Source: Bacillaceae bacterium (GTDB taxonomy: Bacteria; Bacillota; Bacilli; JACDOE01). From it: 64,000 nt of DNA. The position numbers were made by a program, and so were the translations under genes. The stretch's first letter is position 1, and each line of letters starts with the position of its first letter. The notes under the pieces were generated by a model. The model ran no database searches. It was not told where the DNA came from and saw only the letters and a program-made list of their open reading frames with translations. The stretch spans positions 1 to 64,000 of the forward strand of contig JACDOE010000009.1 of NCBI GenBank assembly GCA_017656255.1, given 5' to 3'. Below are positions 49,573-59,276 of this stretch, piece after piece.

Positions 49573-51117
49573 ATGACGATGACCGGTGAGAAAAAAAGGA
49601 AAGTCATTTGTCCGGCTACCGGGGAAGAGATCGGAAGGATGGAAGAGACCCCTCTTGCGAAAGTCCCCCTTATGTATGAAAAGGCTCGGCAGGCGTTTCC
49701 GGCATGGGCGGAGATGCCGGTCAAGAAACGCGTTGAACACCTGCGCAGCCTCCGTCTTTACATGCTCGAACATATGGAGGAACTGGTACAGGTGATTACC
49801 GACAGCACCGGGAAAGTCGCTGTCGAAGCCCTCACCGCCGATATCCTGACGGTTGTCGATGCCGTTCAACATATGGAAAAGACAGCGGCCAGTGCCCTGG
49901 CTCCCCGCAGAGTCTCCACCCCGCTTCTGTTCTTCGGCAAAAAATCTTACATCGAATATAAACCGCGGGGGGTGGTGCTGGTCATCTCTCCCTGGAATTA
50001 CCCGTTTCAACTGGCGATGATTCCGGTGGTGAGTGCGCTGGCAGCCGGCAATACGGTGATTCTGAAGCCATCGGAAGTCACCCCGCTGGTAGGAAAATGG
50101 ATAGAAACCCTGTTCCATGAATCGGGGTTTCCCGAGGGCGTGGTCCAGGTCGCCCACGGCGGCAAGGAGCTGGGTGCCGGGCTGGTCGAGAGGAAACCGG
50201 ATTACATCTTCTTTACCGGCTCAGTTCGTACAGGTAAAATCATTCAGGAACAGGCAGCCCGTTACCTGATTCCGACCACCCTGGAACTGGGCGGGAAAGA
50301 TCCGATGATTGTCTTTGGTGACGCTCACCTGGAAAGGGCGGTGAAAGGGGCAGTATGGGGAGGCCTCACCAATTCCGGACAGGTCTGTATGTCCGTGGAA
50401 CGCCTGTATGTTGAGAAACCTGTTTATGACCGGTTTGTCAGGCAGCTGGTAAAAGAAGTCAACCGGTTGCAGCAGGGGAGAGGGACAGACGATGACCTGG
50501 GTTCCATGACGTTTCCGGGCCAGATCGATATTGTCAGGGAGCATATTGAGGATGCCCTGGCCCGCGGTGCACGATTGTTGACCGGGCAGGAACCTTCCCG
50601 CTGGAACATGGACAACGGTATGTTTCTGGAGCCGATGGTACTGGTTGATGTGACTCCGGATATGAAAGTGATGCGGGAGGAATCCTTCGGCCCCATTCTT
50701 CCGGTGATGCCCTTTGAGGGGGAAGACGAAGCGGTTCGGCTTGCCAATGATTCACCTTACGGGCTCAATGCCAGTGTCTGGAGCCGTGATCTGGAGAAGG
50801 CAAAGCGGATCGCCTCCCGTTTGGTTTCCGGTAATGTGGTGATCAATGACGTGATGATCACCGTGGCCAATCCCCACCTGCCGTTTGGTGGCGTCAAGGA
50901 GAGCGGGATCGGCCGTTACCACGGTGATGTCGGTCTGCAGACCTTCTGTCATCAAACGTCGGTGATGGTGGATCCGGGGAAAAGTGCATCAGAAGTTAAC
51001 TGGTTTCCCTACCGGGGGAAATATCCGCTGTTCCTGCAATTAATACGCAGTTATTTCGGAGAGAAAAAAGCATGGTGGAGATTCATCAAATCCTATCTCC
51101 ACCTGCTCAGAAAGTGA
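49573..51117 (+). CDS. aldehyde dehydrogenase
   Basis: 514 residues, NAD(P)-dependent. The cofactor region ISPWNYPFQLAMIPVVSALA and FFTGSVRTGKIIQEQA, the catalytic Glu in TTLELGGKDPMIV, the nucleophile Cys in NSGQVCMSVERLYV, and the C-terminal HLPFGGVKESGIGRYHG are intact. A C-terminal tail rich in Trp, Arg and Lys (KAWWRFIKSYLHLLRK) may touch the membrane, as in fatty aldehyde dehydrogenases. Co-transcribed with the SDR; they would interconvert long-chain acyl, aldehyde and acid forms. The stop abuts the pgcA stop with no gap. Confidence 0.92.
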   Translation: MTMTGEKKRKVICPATGEEIGRMEETPLAKVPLMYEKARQAFPAWAEMPVKKRVEHLRSLRLYMLEHMEELVQVITDSTGKVAVEALTADILTVVDAVQHMEKTAASALAPRRVSTPLLFFGKKSYIEYKPRGVVLVISPWNYPFQLAMIPVVSALAAGNTVILKPSEVTPLVGKWIETLFHESGFPEGVVQVAHGGKELGAGLVERKPDYIFFTGSVRTGKIIQEQAARYLIPTTLELGGKDPMIVFGDAHLERAVKGAVWGGLTNSGQVCMSVERLYVEKPVYDRFVRQLVKEVNRLQQGRGTDDDLGSMTFPGQIDIVREHIEDALARGARLLTGQEPSRWNMDNGMFLEPMVLVDVTPDMKVMREESFGPILPVMPFEGEDEAVRLANDSPYGLNASVWSRDLEKAKRIASRLVSGNVVINDVMITVANPHLPFGGVKESGIGRYHGDVGLQTFCHQTSVMVDPGKSASEVNWFPYRGKYPLFLQLIRSYFGEKKAWWRFIKSYLHLLRK

Positions 51118-52818
51118 TTATTCATCTTTGATCCGCTTCAGCACGGCTTCCTTCATACGCTCCAGCTTATTATGGGCCTGCTGATCGCTGCCAGCCACCG
51201 CACTGAAATAGAGTTTGATTTTGGGTTCGGTTCCGGAGGGGCGAATGGCCACCCAGCTATCGTCATCGAGGATAAATTTGATGACATTCGCCTTCGGAAG
51301 ACCGTCGATTCCCTGTTTATAATCCAGGGCTTTCTGCACGTTCTGCTGTCCGATCTGTTGCAGAGGTTCCCGACGCAGGCTGTCCATCATCGCCTGCATC
51401 TTTTCCTGTCCTTCCCGTCCGGTAAAGGTATAGGAAACCAGGTCTTCCCGATAATAGCCGTACTGGTGGTAGATATCTGTTAAAACATCAACCAGCGTCT
51501 GCCCCTGCGTGCGATAATAGGCCGCCATTTCACAGACCATCATACCGGCCTGAATCGCATCTTTATCCCGGACAAAATCGCCGATCAGATATCCGTAACT
51601 TTCTTCATATCCGAACAGAAACGTATAGGCGCCGGATTGTTCATACTCTTTTATTTTTTCCCCGATGAATTTGAAGCCGGTCAGGGTATTGACCGTATCG
51701 ACTCCGAACGAAGAGGCAATCCGGTTTCCCAGCTCCGAAGTGACGATGGTTTTTAACATCACCCCGTTTTGCGGCAGATGATTCCGCTTCTTTTTCTGGG
51801 AAAGCAAATAGTATAATAGCAGGGCCCCCAGCTGATTCCCGTTTAACGACTGATAGTTGCCGGTACGGTCTTTGACAATGATACCGAGCCGGTCCGCATC
51901 CGGGTCGGTTCCGATGATCAGATCGGCTTCGCGGCGTTCCGCCTCTTTTAATGCCAGTTCAAAGGCCTGCCGTTCTTCCGGATTGGGGGTGGACACCGTT
52001 GAAAATTGCGGATCAGGTTGTTCCTGTTCCTTCACCACATGAACCCGGGTGAAGCCCATTTCTTTCAGTACCCGGCGCAGTGGTTTGTTCCCCGTTCCAT
52101 GCAGCGGGGTGTACACGATGTTTAATTGATCTCCTTCCTGGCGGGCGGCTTCCGGATTGAGAGAAAGGGTCAGCAGGCGTTCGGTATAAGTCCGATCCAT
52201 GTCCTCACTGAGGAAACGGATCAATCCCTGATCAGTGGCTTCCTCCATGGAAAGGACCGGGACGTTCAATTCGTTTTCCACCTGCTCGATTTCCCGCAGG
52301 ATAGCATCGGCGGTGGCCGGTGGAATCTGGCCACCGTCCGGTCCGTATACTTTATACCCGTTATATTCGGGCGGATTGTGGCTGGCTGTAATCACGATCC
52401 CGCCTGCTGCCCCCAATTCCCGTACGGCGAACGACAGCATGGGGGTTGGCCGCAACTCCCGGAACAGATAGGTTTGAATCCTGTGATGGGCCAGCACACA
52501 TGCTGCCTCCTGCGCAAACTCCGGAGACATGTGCCGGGAGTCGTAGGCGATCACCACCCCTTTATGCGAGGCATCCGGTACCGACTTCTTCAGATAACGG
52601 GCCAGCCCTTCCGTGGCCCGGCGCACCGTGTAACGGTTCATCCGATTGGTGCCGGCGCCGATGACGCCGCGAAGTCCGCCTGTGCCAAATGCCAGATGGC
52701 GATAGAATCGATCTTCAATTTCCTTTTTGTTGGAGAGGTTTTCAAGTTCCTGTTTCAGTGCAGGTTCCAGGTTTTCATCCTGTAGCCACCTGCGGTAAGC
52801 GATATGATAATCCGTCAA
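51118..52818 (-). CDS. pgcA: alpha-phosphoglucomutase/phosphomannomutase
   Basis: About 566 residues, alpha-D-phosphohexomutase family of Bacillus PgcA type. FGTGGLRGVIGAGTNRMNRY at the N-terminus, phosphoserine in GIVITASHNPPEYNGYKVYG, metal loop GTDPDADRLG, sugar loop FGYEESYGYL and phosphate loop RPSGTEPKIKLYFS. Interconverts glucose-1- and glucose-6-phosphate for glycolipid and wall polymers. Start: AGGAG eight bases before TTG 52818; GTG 52827 lies inside that site. Converges on the aldehyde dehydrogenase gene without a spacer. Confidence 0.93.
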   Translation of the reverse strand: MTDYHIAYRRWLQDENLEPALKQELENLSNKKEIEDRFYRHLAFGTGGLRGVIGAGTNRMNRYTVRRATEGLARYLKKSVPDASHKGVVIAYDSRHMSPEFAQEAACVLAHHRIQTYLFRELRPTPMLSFAVRELGAAGGIVITASHNPPEYNGYKVYGPDGGQIPPATADAILREIEQVENELNVPVLSMEEATDQGLIRFLSEDMDRTYTERLLTLSLNPEAARQEGDQLNIVYTPLHGTGNKPLRRVLKEMGFTRVHVVKEQEQPDPQFSTVSTPNPEERQAFELALKEAERREADLIIGTDPDADRLGIIVKDRTGNYQSLNGNQLGALLLYYLLSQKKKRNHLPQNGVMLKTIVTSELGNRIASSFGVDTVNTLTGFKFIGEKIKEYEQSGAYTFLFGYEESYGYLIGDFVRDKDAIQAGMMVCEMAAYYRTQGQTLVDVLTDIYHQYGYYREDLVSYTFTGREGQEKMQAMMDSLRREPLQQIGQQNVQKALDYKQGIDGLPKANVIKFILDDDSWVAIRPSGTEPKIKLYFSAVAGSDQQAHNKLERMKEAVLKRIKDE

Positions 52819-53032
52819 TTGCAACACTCCTCATCCCATTTTCGTACAATCTGTCATAAATTCAGTATATTCATTCATACCCCATTTTTCCATCATCTTC
52901 GCGGAAATCACGGGTCAACACGGGAAAATGTGTCGTTGTGGCGGGTCAACACTTTGTTTTCTTTGCAAAACACTGGAAATATGACACAATGAATGAAAAG
53001 TTAAACACGAATTCACGACAGGAGGGTGTGAG

Positions 53033-53728
53033 ATGTATCAGATTATCAAATCGGAAGAGCGTTATCACTTTGATGGCGGGTGGTTGTCCACGCACTGGCA
53101 TTTCTCGTTTGACCATTATTATGATCCGGACAATATCCAGTTCGGCCCGTTGCGTGTGTTCAATGATGATTACATTCAGCCCCATTCCGGGTTTCCCATG
53201 CATCCTCACCGGGAGATGGAAATTGTCACTTATGTGATCGAGGGTGAGTTAACCCATGAAGACAACCTGGGTAACAAAGGCACGATCCGGGCCGGCGAGG
53301 TACAGCGCATGACGGCGGGAAGAGGGATTGTCCACTCCGAATCCAACCAGTCTGATCAAATTGTTCACCTGCTTCAGATCTGGGTGGTTCCGGCAGAAAG
53401 CAAACTGGCCCCTTCCTGGGAGCAAAAACAATTTACGAAGGAACAGCGCAAAGGGGTTCTATTGCCGATTGTCTCCGGTGAGCAGAAAGGAGAGGCGCTT
53501 CATATCCATCAGGATGCCACCTTCTATGTGTCATCCCTCGAGAGTGGCGATCGGGTGTCCCATACCCTGAAGCCGGGGCGCAGGGCTTACCTGTTTGTGA
53601 TTGATGGCAGCATCGATGCCGGCGGGCACTCCCTCTCATCGGGGGATCAGGCCCGGATTACGGAAGAAACGGAGATTGAGATCGTGGCCAGCGAAGCATC
53701 GGAATTGATTTTGATCGATTTGCCGTAA
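53033..53728 (+). CDS. pirin-family quercetinase-like protein
   Basis: 231 residues, double cupin. Metal site His in FPMHPHREMEIVTYVIEGEL (HxHxxxE) and the later H/E of RGIVHSESNQ are kept in the N-terminal cupin; the C-terminal cupin (LKPGRRAYLFVIDGSIDAGG) has lost its ligands, as usual. YhhW-like pirins show quercetin dioxygenase activity, but the natural substrate is uncertain. Start: GGAGGGTG before ATG 53033. Followed by the amidohydrolase with a 38-base gap. Confidence 0.9.
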   Translation: MYQIIKSEERYHFDGGWLSTHWHFSFDHYYDPDNIQFGPLRVFNDDYIQPHSGFPMHPHREMEIVTYVIEGELTHEDNLGNKGTIRAGEVQRMTAGRGIVHSESNQSDQIVHLLQIWVVPAESKLAPSWEQKQFTKEQRKGVLLPIVSGEQKGEALHIHQDATFYVSSLESGDRVSHTLKPGRRAYLFVIDGSIDAGGHSLSSGDQARITEETEIEIVASEASELILIDLP

Positions 53729-53766
53729 TCAAATCTATAGATTAAAAGGAGAGGACTGCCGTCAAT

Positions 53767-55371
53767 ATGGAAAAGAAACTGGTGCTCAACGGTCATATAT
53801 GCACGTTCGATCCCGAACGACCTGAAGCGGATGCTGTTTATATTGAAGACGGCCGCATCCGGGCGGTGGGCAGCGAGGAGGAGCTCAGTCTCCAGTTTGG
53901 TCGTCCGGACGTGGAAAAGATTGATTTGCAGGGAGGATTCTGCTATCCCGGACTGGTAGACAGCCATCTGCACCTCCCCGCTCATGGCATGAAACTGAAA
54001 ATGCTGGATTTTTCCGGTGTGCGTTCCCGGGAAGAGATGCTTTTAAAACTTCGGGAAAAAGCGGCCCATACCCGCCCCGGTGCGTGGATCCTGGGTCTTA
54101 ACTGGAATGAAAATCAGTTCCCGGATCGAGCGATTCCTCACATGGATGAACTGGATGAGGCGGCTCCGCATCACCCCGTGTTTTTGACTCGTACCTGCTA
54201 TCATACGTTTCTGGCGAATCGGGCCGCCTTTCAGGCTGCCGGCATTTCAGAGGATACGCCGGATCCTCCGGGAGGCAGACTGGGGAGAGACCGGTCCGGC
54301 CGTCTTAACGGACTGGTCTATGAAAATGCTTCCCGCCTGTTTGATCAGGCACGCCCGGAACCAACCGAACAAGAGTTGAAAGATTATGTTCGCCTGGCGA
54401 TCCGCGATGCTATCTCAAAAGGCCTGACCGCCGTTCATACCGAGGACCTGCGTTACATACCGGGGATCGAAAAAATGAGGCTGATCTACCGGGAACTGAT
54501 TGAGGAAGGAACGCGGATCCGCACGCATCACTTAATCTATCATCCTTATATGGAAGAACTGGATGAACTGGGGCTTAAAGCCGGGGACGGCGATGCATGG
54601 CTGAAGATCGGCGCGGTCAAGATCTTCTCCGACGGTGCGATTGGCGGCAGAACCGCCCTCCTGTCGCAACCCTATGCGGATGATCCGGACAATACGGGGA
54701 TGGCCATTCACAGTCAGGCGGAATTAAATGAACTGACCCTGCAGGCGCGGAAGCGGCACATGCCGATTGCCGTCCATGCCATTGGAGATCGTGCAGCCGA
54801 CATGGTCATGACCGCCATGGAAGCACATCCGGTTGATCGATACATGACCGGTGGTCTCCCCGACCGTTTGATTCATGCCCAGGTGCTCCGGCGTGACCTG
54901 GTGGAGCGGATGAAACATCTCCATGTGGTTGCCGATATCCAGCCCCGTTTTGTGGCCGGCGATTTTCCCTGGGTTCAGGAGCGCCTGGGGCCGGAACGGC
55001 TGGAGTATGCCTATGCCTGGAAATCGTTGCTTCATGCCGGTATCCGTTGCGGTGGGGGCAGCGATGCACCCATCGAACCGATCGATCCGTTGCTGGGCAT
55101 ACACGCCGCGGTGACCCGGCGCAACCCGGAAGAGCGACACGACGGGTATCTGGCGGATCAGAAACTGAGTGTACGACAGGCACTGTCCCTTTTTACGCAG
55201 GGGAGTGCCTCTGCGGCAGGAGAAGAACAGGAGCGGGGCACGATTTCGCCGGGCAAATTTGCCGATCTGACGGTGTTTGATCGGGATTTGTTGGCCTCGG
55301 ACCCGGATGACCTGTTAAAAGCGAAGGTCACCCTGACCATGACCAACGGATATACCGGTTACCGCCGATAG
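53767..55371 (+). CDS. YtcJ-type amidohydrolase
   Basis: 534 residues of the Amidohydro_3 group. Metal-binding HLHLPAHG after CYPGLVDS, a carboxylated-Lys-type strand KIGAVKIFSDGAIGGRTALL, His in IAVHAIGDRAADMV and LIHAQVL, and the final Asp in GGGSDAPIEPIDPLLGIHAA. Hydrolyses an unidentified amide or carbamate. Start: AAGGAG well before ATG 53767, inside a normal spacing. In line with the pirin gene; no other pathway gene is visible. Confidence 0.9.
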   Translation: MEKKLVLNGHICTFDPERPEADAVYIEDGRIRAVGSEEELSLQFGRPDVEKIDLQGGFCYPGLVDSHLHLPAHGMKLKMLDFSGVRSREEMLLKLREKAAHTRPGAWILGLNWNENQFPDRAIPHMDELDEAAPHHPVFLTRTCYHTFLANRAAFQAAGISEDTPDPPGGRLGRDRSGRLNGLVYENASRLFDQARPEPTEQELKDYVRLAIRDAISKGLTAVHTEDLRYIPGIEKMRLIYRELIEEGTRIRTHHLIYHPYMEELDELGLKAGDGDAWLKIGAVKIFSDGAIGGRTALLSQPYADDPDNTGMAIHSQAELNELTLQARKRHMPIAVHAIGDRAADMVMTAMEAHPVDRYMTGGLPDRLIHAQVLRRDLVERMKHLHVVADIQPRFVAGDFPWVQERLGPERLEYAYAWKSLLHAGIRCGGGSDAPIEPIDPLLGIHAAVTRRNPEERHDGYLADQKLSVRQALSLFTQGSASAAGEEQERGTISPGKFADLTVFDRDLLASDPDDLLKAKVTLTMTNGYTGYRR

Positions 55372-55476
55372 CCATTTTCCATAGAATAATGGAAAACTCC
55401 GATTTTTATTAAAAAAAAGGAATAGAACGGTAACGGGTCGTATAGTCTTAGTAAGCACAAAAATGGGAGGACCATT

Positions 55477-56829
55477 ATGAATGACACGTTTGTTTTCGAT
55501 TATTCCGGCGCAGCCCCGTTAATCAAACCGGGTGCAGAGGACCTCGAACCGGAGATTTCCCGGATACATCATGCCCTGCATAACGGCCGGGGACCGGGAA
55601 GTGACTTTACGGGCTGGCTGGACTGGCCGGAAACTTATGATCGGGACGAATTTGCCAGAATCAAGGAAACGGCGAAGCGGATTCGGGATAACTGTGACGC
55701 CTTTGTCGTGGTCGGAATCGGTGGATCTTACCTGGGGGCACGTGCGGTTATTGAGATGCTGAAACCCTCTTTTTATAATCAATTACCGGCCGAGGTGAGG
55801 CAGGGACCTGAAATATATTTTGTGGGACACCAGTTGAGCGGAGAGTACCTGACCGGGTTACTGGCGATTTTAAAGGGGAAGGACGTATGCATCAACGTGG
55901 TCTCCAAATCGGGAACCACCACGGAATCGGCGATTGCCTTTCGGTTTATGCGGCGGTATCTGGAAGATCGATACGGGGAAAAAGAAGCTGCGAAACGGAT
56001 AGTCGTCACAACGGATGAAAAGAAGGGTGCACTGAAACAGCTGGCCGATGAAAAAAAGTATGAATGTTTTGTCATCCCCGATGATATCGGTGGCCGCTAT
56101 TCCGTTTTGACCCCGGTGGGACTTTTTCCTGTAGCTGTCGCCGGAATTGATATCGACCAACTGATGGCCGGAGCAGCGGAGGCCCGACAGGCATATATGG
56201 ATGAACGCCTGCAGGAGAATCCCTGTTATCAATATGCCGCAGTTCGCTATCTGCTGTACCGGAAAGGGAAGAAAATTGAACTGCTCGTCAATACGCTGCC
56301 GCAGATGCACTATTTTGCGGAGTGGTGGAAGCAGCTGTTTGGCGAAAGTGAAGGGAAAAACAACCGGGGCATCTTTCCAGCGTCTGTTTCTTATACAACG
56401 GATCTTCATTCGCTGGGACAGTATATTCAGGAAGGGGAGCGCCACCTGTTTGAGACCGTGATTCAGGTTGAACAACCCGGGACGGATCTGACCATTTTCA
56501 AAGATAATCAGAACCTGGATGGATTAAATTATCTGGTCGGCCGTACGATGAACGAAGTGAACCAGAAGGCGGTTGAAGGAACGCTGATTGCCCATGCCGG
56601 CGGCGGGGTGCCCCATCTGGGTGTCCGGTTACCCGCATTGACACCTTACCATGTCGGATGGATGCTTTATTTCTTTAAAAAAGCGTGTGCCGTCAGCGGG
56701 TATTTATCGGGCGCGAATCCCTTTGACCAGCCCGGTGTGGAAGCTTATAAGAAAAATATGTTTGCGCTGCTGGGAAAACCGGGGTATGAAGCCGAAAAGG
56801 AAAAGTTGAAAAATCAAATCGTAAAGTAA
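55477..56829 (+). CDS. pgi: glucose-6-phosphate isomerase
   Basis: 450 residues, short Gram-positive type. [20 protein letters not shown] (sugar-phosphate site), [20 protein letters not shown], and [20 protein letters not shown] followed by HVGWML are characteristic; the catalytic Glu and His fall in these blocks. Converts glucose-6-phosphate to fructose-6-phosphate. Start: GGGAGG before ATG 55477. A terminator follows. It lies near pgcA, both handling glucose-6-phosphate. Confidence 0.96.
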   Translation: MNDTFVFDYSGAAPLIKPGAEDLEPEISRIHHALHNGRGPGSDFTGWLDWPETYDRDEFARIKETAKRIRDNCDAFVVVGIGGSYLGARAVIEMLKPSFYNQLPAEVRQGPEIYFVGHQLSGEYLTGLLAILKGKDVCINVVSKSGTTTESAIAFRFMRRYLEDRYGEKEAAKRIVVTTDEKKGALKQLADEKKYECFVIPDDIGGRYSVLTPVGLFPVAVAGIDIDQLMAGAAEARQAYMDERLQENPCYQYAAVRYLLYRKGKKIELLVNTLPQMHYFAEWWKQLFGESEGKNNRGIFPASVSYTTDLHSLGQYIQEGERHLFETVIQVEQPGTDLTIFKDNQNLDGLNYLVGRTMNEVNQKAVEGTLIAHAGGGVPHLGVRLPALTPYHVGWMLYFFKKACAVSGYLSGANPFDQPGVEAYKKNMFALLGKPGYEAEKEKLKNQIVK

Positions 56830-56840
56830 GGCTAAAGTGC

Positions 56841-56877
56841 GGGATGGTCATTGACGATCCCTTTTTTTAGCATATAT
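56841..56877 (+). terminator. terminator of pgi
   Basis: GGGATxGTC/GACxATCCC stem with a short loop, followed by seven T. Confidence 0.75.
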
Positions 56878-56888
56878 TTAATGGCATG

Positions 56889-56912
56889 AAATATTTATGA
56901 GCATAAATATTT
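56889..56912. promoter_or_regulatory. MarR-type operator palindrome
   Basis: AAATATTTATG-AG-CATAAATATTT, a perfect 11-base inverted repeat 40 bases before the MFS gene start, likely bound by the MarR protein encoded at 58602. Confidence 0.65.
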
Positions 56913-56951
56913 TTTTATGTCATTCAGGCAACAGGAGGATAATCAAACATA

Positions 56952-58595
56952 ATGGAACATTTAAACCACAGAATGAAGTTGTTGATTATGATTGCCATTA
57001 TGTCGGCCATGTTTTTTGCGGCTGTCAATATGACGATCGTCGGAACGGTGTTGCCAAAAATCGTGGCGGCCCTGGGGGGAATGGACTATTTCAGCTGGGT
57101 GTTTACCATATATATGCTGACCTCCAGTGTTACAGCCATACTGGTTGGGCGGCTGTCGGATATTTATGGCCGCAAACCGTTTATTTTAACGGGAATCGCC
57201 ATTTTCATGACCGGCACATTCGTGTCCGGGTTGTCCCAGAACATGATGCAGTTGATCCTGTTTCGTGCTCTGCAGGGAATCGGTGGCGGGATGATTATGT
57301 CCACCTCTTTTACGGCGGTGGGCGATCTCTTTCCGCCCCGGGAAAGAGGACGCTGGCAGGGCCTGATGGGATCGGCATTCGGTGTAGCCAGTGTGCTGGG
57401 GCCGGTGCTCGGCGGCTATATCGTTGACAATCTGGAATGGCGCTGGGTGTTCTGGGTGTTTTTACCCTTCGGTGCCATCGCATTTGTATTGATCTCCCGA
57501 TTCTTCCCGGCAATGGAGAAGAAAGAGACGGGCGAGAGAGTCGATTTTCCCGGATCGGTTCTGCTGACCCTGTGCCTGATTCCGATTCTGCTCGCCTTTT
57601 CCTGGGGTGGATCCAGTTATGCCTGGGTTTCACCTCAGATTATGGGTCTGTTTCTGGGTGCCCTGGTGAGCCTGATTCTGTTCATTCTGGTGGAAAAAAG
57701 AGCACAGAGCCCGGTTCTGCCGTTATCCCTTTTTCAAAATTCTATCTTCACACTCTCCAATTTGATTAATTTTTTGACCGGGATGGGGATGTTCGGTGCG
57801 ATCATGTTTATTCCGTTCTTTGTACAGGGGGTCATCGGGGTATCGGCGACCCAGTCAGGCTTGATTACGATGCCGATGACGGTGAGTATGGTTATCACCA
57901 GTGCGATTGTGGGGCAGATCATGACACGGACCGGAAAATACAAGAAAGTGGGTATTCTCGGTATGGCCATCATGGCGGGGGGGATGTACCTTCTTACCAC
58001 CATGGACATGGAAACCGGGAGTTTCACGGTGGTCGTGTATATGATCATCATGGGAATGGGGCTGGGAAGCAGTTTTCCCGTGTTTACCCTGACCGTTCAG
58101 AATGGTGTATCACATCGGTTCATTGGAGTGGCCACTTCCTCTGTCCAGTTATTTCGCCAGCTGGGTGGAACCGTGGGGGTCTCTTTGATGGGAACGTTGA
58201 TGTCCTCGCGAATGGGGGAAGAGATCCGGAGCAGACTGGCCGGTATGCAGGAAATGGATCCGCAGTTGATGGAAAATATGGAGGCGATCCAGAACCCGCA
58301 GGTTTTGATGGATCCGGACAAAATTGCCGCTGCTCAGGCGCAGGTACCTCCGGAGATGGCCGCTGTTTTTGAAAAAGTGGTGCTGGTTATGAAAGAATCT
58401 TTGAGTGTTGCGATTGCTCATACGTTCAGCTTCGGCCTGATTCTGTTACTGCTGGCGGTAGTGGCCTCCCTGTTTTTAAAAGAAATTCCCCTTCGACTGA
58501 GTAATCAGGAAGAGCCGGAAACCGGTGATAAAACACAGCAACAGACAAACAACGGACAGAGTGGCGGTACGTCCCCACTGGGTGAGAGAGGATGA
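56952..58595 (+). CDS. DHA2-family (EmrB/QacA) MFS drug exporter
   Basis: 547 residues, 14 helices. FFAAVNMTIVGTVLPKIVAA carries the first-helix acidic-neighbour motif, LVGRLSDIYGRKPF is MFS motif A, and ALQGIGGGMIMSTSFTAVGD is near motif B; GPVLGGYIV resembles motif C of drug:H+ antiporters. Long C-terminal region with a polar tail. Exports lipophilic compounds. ATG 56952 has AGGAGG about 14 bases upstream. In operon with the MarR regulator (6-base gap), with a palindrome upstream, so it is likely self-regulated. Confidence 0.92.
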   Translation: MEHLNHRMKLLIMIAIMSAMFFAAVNMTIVGTVLPKIVAALGGMDYFSWVFTIYMLTSSVTAILVGRLSDIYGRKPFILTGIAIFMTGTFVSGLSQNMMQLILFRALQGIGGGMIMSTSFTAVGDLFPPRERGRWQGLMGSAFGVASVLGPVLGGYIVDNLEWRWVFWVFLPFGAIAFVLISRFFPAMEKKETGERVDFPGSVLLTLCLIPILLAFSWGGSSYAWVSPQIMGLFLGALVSLILFILVEKRAQSPVLPLSLFQNSIFTLSNLINFLTGMGMFGAIMFIPFFVQGVIGVSATQSGLITMPMTVSMVITSAIVGQIMTRTGKYKKVGILGMAIMAGGMYLLTTMDMETGSFTVVVYMIIMGMGLGSSFPVFTLTVQNGVSHRFIGVATSSVQLFRQLGGTVGVSLMGTLMSSRMGEEIRSRLAGMQEMDPQLMENMEAIQNPQVLMDPDKIAAAQAQVPPEMAAVFEKVVLVMKESLSVAIAHTFSFGLILLLLAVVASLFLKEIPLRLSNQEEPETGDKTQQQTNNGQSGGTSPLGERG

Positions 58596-58601
58596 GACAG
58601 G

Positions 58602-59051
58602 ATGAGTCAGATTAATCTGGACCAATATGCAGAACGTCTGAAAACAGCGATGTTTACGACCATTAGAAAATTAAACGCGGAGCTTGCCGATGAACTGGGA
58701 GGACAACTAACCCCCACCCAGTTTTATCTAATGAAGCATATGAGTTGCAAGCAGCGCTCAACCGTTTCCGAAATGGCGGAGTTGATGGGGGTAAAACCCA
58801 GTGCCATAACCGGCATTGTCGATCGGATGCACAATCATGGACTGGTCAACCGGGACCGTGATCAGGAGGACCGGCGTGTGGTATGGGTGAGCCTGACGGA
58901 TAAGGGAAAACAGGTTTTGATGGAAACAGAGCGGAAAAGAATCGACATTGTCAAAAAATATATCTCCCTGATGGAGCCGGCAAAGCTTGAAGCTATGGTG
59001 GAAAGTTTTGAAGAACTCAGCAAGTTGATTCAGAACGATAGCGAAAAATAA
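58602..59051 (+). CDS. MarR-family regulator
   Basis: 149 residues, winged helix dimer. AMFTTIRKLNAELADELGGQ, then LTPTQFYLMKHMSCKQRSTV, recognition region MAELMGVKPSAITGIVDRMH and wing DQEDRRVVWVSLTDKGKQVL. The helix-wing block is complete. It sits directly after the MFS exporter and probably represses it at the palindrome 56889-56912, released by an exported compound. No Cys in the ligand region, so redox sensing is unlikely. Confidence 0.93.
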   Translation: MSQINLDQYAERLKTAMFTTIRKLNAELADELGGQLTPTQFYLMKHMSCKQRSTVSEMAELMGVKPSAITGIVDRMHNHGLVNRDRDQEDRRVVWVSLTDKGKQVLMETERKRIDIVKKYISLMEPAKLEAMVESFEELSKLIQNDSEK

Positions 59052-59276
59052 AATGATACGGGGCAGAAAAATAAAGTCAAATCCATTATAATAAAAATAA
59101 GTTATCAAAATTGTCATAATTTTGACACACGCATTGACAATGATAGCGTTTTAATTGTAAGGTACATGGGGGGGTATGTTTATTTTTATTATGTGATACC
59201 TTTTTATTATATGGGCGTTGCCCCGAAAACTTTCAATGGGAGAATTGCCCGAAAAAAACAAAGGAGGTTTTGGCAC

